A program made the position numbers and the translations under genes. The notes below the pieces were generated by a model. The model had not been told where the DNA came from. It ran no database searches and was given only the letters and a program-made list of their open reading frames with translations. This document shows, piece after piece, positions 57,967 through 64,000 of a stretch of DNA of 64,000 bases (positions are counted from its first letter, which is position 1; each line of letters starts with the position of its first letter). This DNA comes from Candidatus Binatia bacterium (GTDB lineage Bacteria > Desulfobacterota > Binatia > UBA9968 > JAJDTQ01), in NCBI GenBank assembly GCA_951813575.1, contig OX638375.1:2929042-2993041 (forward strand), read 5' to 3'.

Positions 57967-59535
57967 TCAGGCGTCCTCCGCCGGCATGTACTTCCCCTCT
58001 TCGTCCAGGGTGATCTGCTTGCGTTCGTTGAGGCGCCCCACCAGCGCCATGACGGTGGCGAATCCCTCGTCCGGGAACGCGTCCAGCAACTCGCTGAAGG
58101 TGAGCCGCTTCTCGCGCAGCATGTCCAGGGTCCGTTCCGCAAGCCGCTCGATGGCGTCGTCGCCGGCCGCCGCCGGCTGGGGCGCGGCCGGGGACTCGCC
58201 CAGGTAGTCGTCCAGCGTTGCCTTGCCCTGGTTGTGGTAGACGATGCGGTTGTAGCGGTAGCGTGGCACGTTCTCGGGGATGGTGGCGTCGATGCCCATC
58301 TTGGCCGTGGTGGGGACGCCGTTGGCGCTCGGCGGGATGGACGGGTCCAGCGGCTTCGAGCGGGCATTGGAGAGGATCACGGTGTCGCGGTCCGCCTGCA
58401 CGCGGGTGGCGATGGCCCATTCGACTTCCACGGGGTCGAAAATGTCGATGTCGTCGTCGGTCACCACCACGTACTTGATGTCGGCGATGGACAGCAGCGC
58501 GGCGATGGCGTTCTTGCCGTCGCCCGGGCTCTTTTTGATGGAGGCGACGATGTGCCAGTGGCAGCAGCCTCCCGGCGTCACGTTGATGGCGGTGACCTGC
58601 ACCCCGGTCTCGGCCATCACGCGCCAGGCCGCCGCCTCGTAGATGGGCGCGCTCATCCACAGGTTCTCCCAGGGCATGTGCAGCGCGTAGTAGATGGGGT
58701 CGCGCCGGTGCAGCACGGACTTGATGTGGACGTTGGGGTTCCGGTGGGTGCCCCCCACCAGGCGCGAGAACTCGCCGAAGGGCCCCTCGGGATGCACCCA
58801 GCCCTCGGGAGGGATCTCGCCTTCCAGGACGATCTCGGAGCCGGCGATGAACGGCACCGGCCCCGCCACTCCGGGCGTCAGCTCCACCGGGCGCCCGCCG
58901 AGGCCGCCGGCGAAGCCCAGCTCGTTGGTGCCCAGGGACGCCTTGAAGAGCGCCCCCATCAGCTCCCGCGGATGCACGCCGATGGAAATGGAGATGGGCA
59001 GCGGGCGGTTCTCCGCCAGCGCCCGCCTGGTGAAGTTGTGGAGGTTGTTGGGCGTGACGATGTCGATGCCGGTGACGTTCCGTTCCTTGAGCATCAGCCG
59101 GTAGCAGCCGGCGTTCATGCCGTACTCCGGGTCCTCCGAGATGACCACCGCGGCGGTGATCATGGGCGCGCCGTCCAGGGTGGAGAAGATCGGCACCGGC
59201 AGCTCGAACAGGTCCACGTCGTCGCCCAGTTGCATGAACTCCTTTACCGGAGCGTCCTCCACCATGACCGGGTCGATGGAGTTGGACATGGCCCACTGGA
59301 ACCGTTTGTGGATCTCGGGGTAGGGGGCGTCCAGGGCCAGGCCCAGGCGCTCCCGCTTCTGCAACAGCCCGCAAGCCACCGGGATGGAGTACCCCACGGG
59401 GTTCTCGAACAGCAGCGCCCGGTCGCTCTGGTCCGTGAGCGCCGCCACGTCCCTCAGATCCACCGGCTTGCGTATGTCCAGCAGCTCGTCGTTCGCCCGC
59501 AAAAGCTCGATGTATTCCCGAAAGGTCCCGTTCAT
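57967..59535 (-). CDS. UbiD-family (de)carboxylase
   Basis: Prenylated-FMN-dependent reversible decarboxylase of 522 residues, acting on aromatic or unsaturated acids. Family features: INVTPGGCCHWHIVASIKK, TDDDIDIFDPVEVEWAIATR and the EGPFGEFSRLVGG segment, with the C-terminal DATIPENVPRYRYNR. A Pro/Ala-rich tail near 450-465 leads into a short helical extension. No UbiX (prFMN synthase) gene is in the window. The GST gene follows 37 nt downstream and may share the transcript. Confidence 0.9.
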   Translation of the reverse strand: MNGTFREYIELLRANDELLDIRKPVDLRDVAALTDQSDRALLFENPVGYSIPVACGLLQKRERLGLALDAPYPEIHKRFQWAMSNSIDPVMVEDAPVKEFMQLGDDVDLFELPVPIFSTLDGAPMITAAVVISEDPEYGMNAGCYRLMLKERNVTGIDIVTPNNLHNFTRRALAENRPLPISISIGVHPRELMGALFKASLGTNELGFAGGLGGRPVELTPGVAGPVPFIAGSEIVLEGEIPPEGWVHPEGPFGEFSRLVGGTHRNPNVHIKSVLHRRDPIYYALHMPWENLWMSAPIYEAAAWRVMAETGVQVTAINVTPGGCCHWHIVASIKKSPGDGKNAIAALLSIADIKYVVVTDDDIDIFDPVEVEWAIATRVQADRDTVILSNARSKPLDPSIPPSANGVPTTAKMGIDATIPENVPRYRYNRIVYHNQGKATLDDYLGESPAAPQPAAAGDDAIERLAERTLDMLREKRLTFSELLDAFPDEGFATVMALVGRLNERKQITLDEEGKYMPAEDA

Positions 59536-59611
59536 GGCTCTCCACCTCCAGACCGGCAACATAGCCAAGAGGTCAGGCTGCATCAACCGGGCCGCCGCCT
59601 CCGCCCCTCCT

Positions 59612-59745
59612 CTGGACCCCGGGTCAAGCCCGGGGTGACGTTTCGGGGCGTCCAGGATGACGACTGGAACCCCGTCACCCCGGCCACCCAACTCGTCACC
59701 CCGGGCCCCGGGTCGAGCCCGGGGCAGGCTTGACCCGGGGTCCAG
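59612..59745. repeat. GC palindrome element R6, outward-facing arms
   Basis: CTGGACCCC...GGGGTGACG (59612-59640) faces away from GTCACCCC...GGGGTCCAG (59695-59745), the opposite order from R2-R5. The second arm has an extra GGCCCCGGGTCGAGCCC insertion like that in R2. It lies between divergent UbiD and Trm112 genes; nothing else is visible there. Confidence 0.85.
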
Positions 59746-59857
59746 AGGAGGGGCGGAGGGAGGGGACGCCGCAGTCCGTTTGATTGACACCCGCGGGCCG
59801 GCGGGGAATAGTGGGCTTCATGTTGACGGTGCTTTTCCAGGGGCGCGGGAGGCGACC

Positions 59858-60106
59858 ATGATCGACCGGCAGTTGCTAGACATCCTGGCGTGTCCCGAGA
59901 CCCGGGAGGCGGTGTCGCTGGCCGACGAGGCCCTCATCGAGAGCCTCAACCGGAAGATCGAAGCCGGGGAGCTAGTCAACCGCGCGGGCGAGAAGGTCAC
60001 CCAGTCCATCGACGGCGGTCTCGTCCGTGAGGACGGCCGGTACCTCTACGCCATCCGCGACGGCATCCCCGTGATGCTCGTTGAGCAGGGGATACCGCTG
60101 GAATGA
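59858..60106 (+). CDS. Trm112-family small zinc-ribbon protein
   Basis: An 82-residue protein resembling YcaR/Trm112, which act as small partners stabilising methyltransferases. ILACPETREAV gives the N-terminal knuckle and DGRYLYAIRDGIPVMLVEQ the family C-terminus. Only one cysteine remains, so zinc binding is doubtful. GGGAGGCGACC precedes the ATG at 59858. Confidence 0.85.
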   Translation: MIDRQLLDILACPETREAVSLADEALIESLNRKIEAGELVNRAGEKVTQSIDGGLVREDGRYLYAIRDGIPVMLVEQGIPLE

Positions 60107-60159
60107 ACCGTCATCGGTGTTCGGCAACGCGCCGACCTTGACCTCTTTCCCCCCATGGG

Positions 60160-60324
60160 CTAGTGTCGTGTCCCACGTAAATGTTGACAAATCTGCTGGT
60201 CTTTTTCGTCGTCGGCTGCGTTGCTCTTCCTCGCGTGGTACCCGCCACTGCTCGTCATCGCGCCTTGCCGACAACGAAAAATCCTGCGCATCTTTGTCAA
60301 CATTTACGTGGGACACGACACTAG
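60160..60324. mobile_element. 165-bp MITE with perfect 32-nt terminal inverted repeats
   Basis: Ends at 60160-60191 and 60293-60324 are exact reverse complements beginning CTAGTGTCGTGTCCCACGTA. The core arms are also partly complementary (TTTTTCGTCGTCGGC against GCCGACAACGAAAAA), so the whole element can fold into one hairpin. Terminal CTAG suggests IS630/Tc1-mariner insertion at CTAG with TA duplication. It has no coding capacity. It lies between Trm112 and tRNA-Leu. Confidence 0.9.
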
Positions 60325-60339
60325 TCAATTCTTCTCCGT

Positions 60340-60426
60340 GCCGGAGTGGTGGAATTGGTAGACGCGCTGGACTCAAAATCCAGTAGGGGCAACCCTGTGG
60401 GGGTTCGAGTCCCCCCTCCGGCACCA
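60340..60426 (+). tRNA. tRNA-Leu (anticodon CAA)
   Basis: 87-nt class II tRNA with long variable arm and encoded CCA. Acceptor GCCGGAG pairs with CTCCGGC; the anticodon loop CTCAAAA in a CTGGA/TCCAG stem gives CAA; the T region is GGTTCGAGTC. The discriminator is A. Confidence 0.96.
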
Positions 60427-60462
60427 ATCGTCCAGGCAGAACCTGATTACACGGAGGTCCCC

Positions 60463-61101
60463 ATGAGCATCCAGTTGTACTACGCGCCCGTCACCTGCGC
60501 GATGGCGCCCTACATCACCCTGACCGAGGCCGGTGCGGACTTCGAGGTCAAGGCCCTGAACTTCCGGGCGGGACAGAACCGCACCGAGGAGTACATGAAG
60601 CTCAACCCCAAGCACAAGGTGCCGCTGCTGGTGGTGGACGGGAAGACGCTGACAGAGAACGTCGGCATCCAGCTCTGGATCGCGCGACGCTTCCCGGAGG
60701 CCAGGCTGCTGCCGTCGGATCCCTGGGACGAGGTCAAGGCGGTGTCGATGATGTCCTGGTGCGCGTCGGGCATTCACCCCTACCTCAGCCGCATCAATTC
60801 GCCGGCCAAGGTGTGTGACGTGGCGGAGACGGAAGAGAGCGTATCCCGCCTGGCGCGCGAATTTCTCGACGAGGTGTACGGGATCGCCGAGGATCTGCTG
60901 GAAGGGCGCGAGTACTTCTTCGACCACTTCACGGCGCCGGACGCACACTTCTTCTGGTGCGTGCGCCGCAGCACCCAGTTCGACGTCGACCTGGAGCCCT
61001 ACCCCAACACCCGGGCCCATTTCGAGCGCATGCAGACGCGCCCCAGCGTGCAGAAGCTGCTGGCGTTCGAGAAGGAAACACAGGCGTCGTTCGCGGCCTA
61101 G
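60463..61101 (+). CDS. Glutathione S-transferase family protein (GstA-like)
   Basis: A 212-residue bacterial beta-type GST. N-terminal IQLYYAPVTCAMAPYITL carries the beta-class cysteine (near Cys12), then NPKHKVPLLVVDG with the cis-proline and LTENVGIQLWIARRFP. The C-terminal domain includes FFDHFTAPDAHFFW. ACGGAGG precedes the ATG. It is independent of the GST at 57.3 kb. Confidence 0.88.
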   Translation: MSIQLYYAPVTCAMAPYITLTEAGADFEVKALNFRAGQNRTEEYMKLNPKHKVPLLVVDGKTLTENVGIQLWIARRFPEARLLPSDPWDEVKAVSMMSWCASGIHPYLSRINSPAKVCDVAETEESVSRLAREFLDEVYGIAEDLLEGREYFFDHFTAPDAHFFWCVRRSTQFDVDLEPYPNTRAHFERMQTRPSVQKLLAFEKETQASFAA

Positions 61102-61108
61102 CGGTTTG

Positions 61109-61135
61109 TCGGGCGGGTTTGAAACCCGCCCCTAC
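61109..61135. repeat. GGGCGGGTTTGAAACCCGCCC palindrome family, copy 4
   Basis: Near-perfect hairpin between the convergent GST and MMPL genes; likely a shared terminator position. Confidence 0.78.
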
Positions 61136-63498
61136 ATCCTCTTGGGCCGCACCAGCCACGCCCCCAGGGCCGGCAGCAGCACCACGGCGGCGATCATGTT
61201 CACCAGGAACATGAACATGAGCACGATGCCCATGTCCGCCTGGAACTTGAGCGGGGCGACGATCCAGGTGGCCACGCCCGCCGCCAGGGTGAGGCCGGTG
61301 AGCACCACTCCGGCGCCGGTGATGTTGAGGGTGCGCTCGTAGGCGTCGGCGAAGTCGAGCCCCTGGTCGAGGTGGGTCCGCAGCCTGCCGTAGATGTAGA
61401 TGGCGTAGTCCACTCCGATCCCCACCCCCAGGGCCACCACCGGCAGGGTCGAGATCTTGAGCCCGATCTCCAGGATCGCCATGAGCCCGTAGGCCAGCAG
61501 CGACACCGCGGCCAGCGGCACGATGATGCACACCGTGGCCGTCACCGAGCGGAACGAGATCAGGCACAGCAGGATCACTCCTGCGAAGACGTAGCCCAGG
61601 ATCGGGAACTGGGAGGCGTCCACCTCCTCGTTGGTGGCCGCCATGACCCCGACGTTGCCGCCGGCGAGCCGGAAGTGGATGCGGTCCACGGTGTTGCGGC
61701 GCTGGAATTCCCTGGTGGCGTCGACCACGCGCTGGATGGTCTCGGCCTTGTGGTCGGTGGTGTAGACCAGCACCGGCAGCACGCTGCAGTCGTTGTTGAT
61801 GAGCCCGCTGCTGGTGGGCACGGGGGAAACGGATTGCACCAGCGAGTACCGGTTGCGGGGCAGCGTGCGCCACTTGAGGTTGCCCTCGTTCCAGCCGGCG
61901 TTGATGTTGCCGGCGACGCCGGCGAGGCTCAGCACGGACTGGACGCCGTCCACGTTGCGCACGTGCCATGCGAACTCGTCCAGGGTCGTGAGCACCTCGT
62001 GGTCGATACAGCCGTCGGGCACGGTCTCCGCGAACACGGTAAGCACGTCGACGCCGATCTTGAAGCGCTCGGTGATGACCGCGATGTCCTGATTGTACAC
62101 GGATTCCGCCCGCAACTCCGGTACGCCTTCATGGCTGTCGCCCACCCGGACCTGGACCGCATAGTGCGCCCCGACCGCCACCAGCACCGCGGCAAGCGCC
62201 ACCGTCACCGCCGCGGGACCCCGGCGCGCCAGCCGCGCCACGCGCGACCACAGCGGCCGCAGGACGCTGTCCCGTCCGGCCGCAACCCGCCGCTGGGCGT
62301 CGCTCATGCGGAAATACGAAAGCAGCACCGGCAGAAGCGCCAGATTGGTCAGGATGATGGCCACGATGCCCAGGCTGGCGGTGATGGCGGTCTCCCGGAT
62401 GACCTGGACGTCAATGAGTGAGATGGTGATGAACCCCACCGAGTCGGAGGCGAGCGCCACCGCCCCCGGCAGCAGCAGGCGCCGGAAGCTGGCCCGGGCG
62501 GCGTCCATGCCGGCGGCGCCGGCCACCACCTCGGCGCGCACCGCGCTCACCATCTGCACGCCGTGGCTGACGCCCACCGCGAACACCAGGAACGGCACCA
62601 GGATGGACATGGGATCGATGCCGAAGCCCAGGGCCGTCACCGTGCCGAGCTGCCACACCACCGCCACCAGCGAGCACACCAGCGGCGGAATGGTGAGACG
62701 GACCGAGCGGGTGTAGAGGTACACGAACAGGGCGGTGATCAGGAACGTGATGCCGAAGAACGCGATCACCCGGGCCGCGCCCGCGGCGATGTCTCCCACC
62801 AGCTTGGCGAAGCCGATGACGTGCACGTGCACGTCCACGTCGGCTCCCGCCAGCGCCTTCACGCGGATTTCCTCGAGCTGGCGCGCCACCTCGATGTAGT
62901 CGAGGCGCTCGCCGGTGTTCGGGTGGAACTCCTGCAGCCTGCCGCTGACGATGGCGCCGGTGAAATCGTTGGCCACCAGGCGGCCGACGATACCGGCCTT
63001 GATGGCGTTCTCGCGCACCCGGGCAAGGCCCTCCGGGGTGGCGCGGAAGTTCGCCGGCAGCACGTTGCCGGCGATGACGCCGTCCTCCACCACCTCGATG
63101 TAGCGCACGTTGGGAGTGAGGATGGAGGCGACCTGGGTACGGTCGATGCCCGGCAGGAAGAACATCGCGTCGGTGACCTGCTTCAGCACCGTGAAGAACC
63201 CGGGGGTGAACATGTCGCCCTGGCGCGCCATGAGCGCGATCACCACCCGGTCGGCGCCGCCGAACTCGTCCCGGTGCTTCAGGAAGGTCTGCATGTACTC
63301 GTGCTTGAGGGGCACGAGCTTGAAGAACCCGGCATCCACCCGCAACTGCGCCGCGTACCATCCCATGACCAGGGTGATGAGCGCGAAGGCGGCGAGCACG
63401 AGCCCGCGGCGGCCGAACAGCCACCGCTCGATGCGGGCCGTGAACGGGTTCGGCCGGGAGGCGCCGGGCGTGTCCGGCATGGGAGGCGGTTCGGGCAT
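61132..63498 (-). CDS. MMPL/RND-superfamily transporter
   Basis: Inner-membrane exporter of 788 residues with about twelve helices in two halves, each with a large periplasmic loop. The first helix is near 31-49. The sterol-sensing-like FLVFAVGVSHGVQMVSA and VALGVGIGVDYAIYIYGRL segments are the duplicated RND core. This HpnN/MMPL-like group is thought to move lipids or hydrophobic compounds. The upstream YCF48-like gene ends 6 nt before its start, a pairing also known from pseudomonad clusters. Confidence 0.9.
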   Translation of the reverse strand: MPEPPPMPDTPGASRPNPFTARIERWLFGRRGLVLAAFALITLVMGWYAAQLRVDAGFFKLVPLKHEYMQTFLKHRDEFGGADRVVIALMARQGDMFTPGFFTVLKQVTDAMFFLPGIDRTQVASILTPNVRYIEVVEDGVIAGNVLPANFRATPEGLARVRENAIKAGIVGRLVANDFTGAIVSGRLQEFHPNTGERLDYIEVARQLEEIRVKALAGADVDVHVHVIGFAKLVGDIAAGAARVIAFFGITFLITALFVYLYTRSVRLTIPPLVCSLVAVVWQLGTVTALGFGIDPMSILVPFLVFAVGVSHGVQMVSAVRAEVVAGAAGMDAARASFRRLLLPGAVALASDSVGFITISLIDVQVIRETAITASLGIVAIILTNLALLPVLLSYFRMSDAQRRVAAGRDSVLRPLWSRVARLARRGPAAVTVALAAVLVAVGAHYAVQVRVGDSHEGVPELRAESVYNQDIAVITERFKIGVDVLTVFAETVPDGCIDHEVLTTLDEFAWHVRNVDGVQSVLSLAGVAGNINAGWNEGNLKWRTLPRNRYSLVQSVSPVPTSSGLINNDCSVLPVLVYTTDHKAETIQRVVDATREFQRRNTVDRIHFRLAGGNVGVMAATNEEVDASQFPILGYVFAGVILLCLISFRSVTATVCIIVPLAAVSLLAYGLMAILEIGLKISTLPVVALGVGIGVDYAIYIYGRLRTHLDQGLDFADAYERTLNITGAGVVLTGLTLAAGVATWIVAPLKFQADMGIVLMFMFLVNMIAAVVLLPALGAWLVRPKRM

Positions 63499-63504
63499 CG
63501 GGAG

Positions 63505-64000
63505 CTACTCGGGCCGGGGCAGCCGCCGGACCCCGAACTCTCCGGTCAGCAGCACGCCGCCGTCGGCCAGCGGCAGCGCCGAGGTGATGCCCTGGCGCGA
63601 CGGCAGCCGCGTGGCCGATACGCTGACGCCGCCGTCGCGGCTGGTGAGCAGAATTCCTTCGAGGCCGGTGATGAGCACTCCTCCGTCCGGCAGACGAGCG
63701 GCGTTGGTGAGGGTCGCGGTGGTGCCGGTTGCCACCTGCGTCCAGCTCTCGCCCCCGTCGTCGGAGCGGAACAGGTGGCCCCGGAGCCCGTGAAGCAGGA
63801 GCCGCTCTTCGTCGAGCATCAGGGCGCCGTACCACGAGCCGGTATACGGCGAGGGAAGCTCGCGCCAGGTCTCCCCGCCGTCGTCGGAACGGTATGCCAC
63901 GCCCGCTTCCGCCGCCATGAACAGCCGTTGCGTCCCGGCGGGCACGATCTGGTTCAGGTGGAAGTCGTCCTTGCTGATGGCGCGGGAGCTCCAGGTCTTG
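63505..64000 (-). CDS. YCF48/BNR-type beta-propeller protein, 5' part outside the window
   Basis: C-terminal 165 residues of a repeat protein that continues past the window edge. Recurrent blades carry the Asp-box/YCF48 motif: YRSDDGGETW, FRSDDGGESW and LTSRDGGVS. Family members are usually periplasmic or secreted and about 320-350 residues. In related clusters such a protein is encoded beside an MMPL exporter, as here. Its exact role is unknown. Confidence 0.83.
   Translation of the reverse strand, partial: KTWSSRAISKDDFHLNQIVPAGTQRLFMAAEAGVAYRSDDGGETWRELPSPYTGSWYGALMLDEERLLLHGLRGHLFRSDDGGESWTQVATGTTATLTNAARLPDGGVLITGLEGILLTSRDGGVSVSATRLPSRQGITSALPLADGGVLLTGEFGVRRLPRPE

Overview
The window is GC-rich DNA from a diderm (Gram-negative type) bacterium. 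It carries a lipoprotein cytochrome c, a complete mreBCD-mrdA-rodA cell-shape operon, PtsP, a PpiD-like periplasmic foldase and an MMPL exporter. It also has a full set of genes for coenzyme F420, a predicted F420-type luciferase-like oxidoreductase, UbiD, a thiolase/DUF35 pair, several amidohydrolases and tripartite tricarboxylate transporter parts. That mix fits uncultivated environmental lineages around the old Deltaproteobacteria, Tectomicrobia, Binatota and Rokubacteria. The exact taxon cannot be read from the sequence.

Layout. 0-9 kb: uptake genes (TctC, MFS, a fused TctA-TctB permease), a cytochrome c lipoprotein, a corrinoid adenosyltransferase, FabI, a rhodanese and an M48 metallopeptidase. 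9-23 kb: an orphan FliA-type sigma factor, PtsP, folE-pepA-trxA, the leftward mreB-mreC-mreD-mrdA-rodA operon, and a rightward ppiD-phosphatase-gloA run. 24-31 kb: catabolic and accessory enzymes (LLM oxidoreductase, amidohydrolase, alpha/beta hydrolase, OCD-family protein, SYLF protein, thiolase plus DUF35) and a DUF488 gene. 38-49 kb: tRNA-Ala, larC, the bioF-bioA-bioD operon, clpB, hisC and a CorC-like protein. 50-56 kb: cofG-cofH-cofD-cofC-cofE-npdG, a complete F420 synthesis and reduction set. 56-64 kb: amidohydrolase, GST, UbiD, Trm112, tRNA-Leu, a second GST, an MMPL exporter and a YCF48-like protein cut by the window edge.

The accessory island lies at about 31.3-37.4 kb and is visibly poorer in GC than its surroundings. 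It holds a leftward three-gene unit behind a near-consensus promoter: an unknown 321-residue protein, an 82-residue protein, and a putative HExxH-type peptide hydroxylase. A rightward set of three small exported proteins follows, two of them tandem paralogues. Next comes an intact IS21-family element with a 5-bp target duplication, then a truncated second copy of the DUF488 gene end. Diverged DUF488 3' ends therefore bracket the island.

Repeats are a second theme. Long palindromic elements with a GTCACCCC...GGGGTCCAG arm recur at least six times between genes. One of them is split by an IS110-family element, so both ends of that element can be read, and its long 5' non-coding end is where a bridge RNA would be expected. 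Arrays of 21 nt sit next to two of these palindromes. A separate short palindrome marks several gene ends, and a 165-bp MITE with perfect 32-nt terminal inverted repeats lies before tRNA-Leu.
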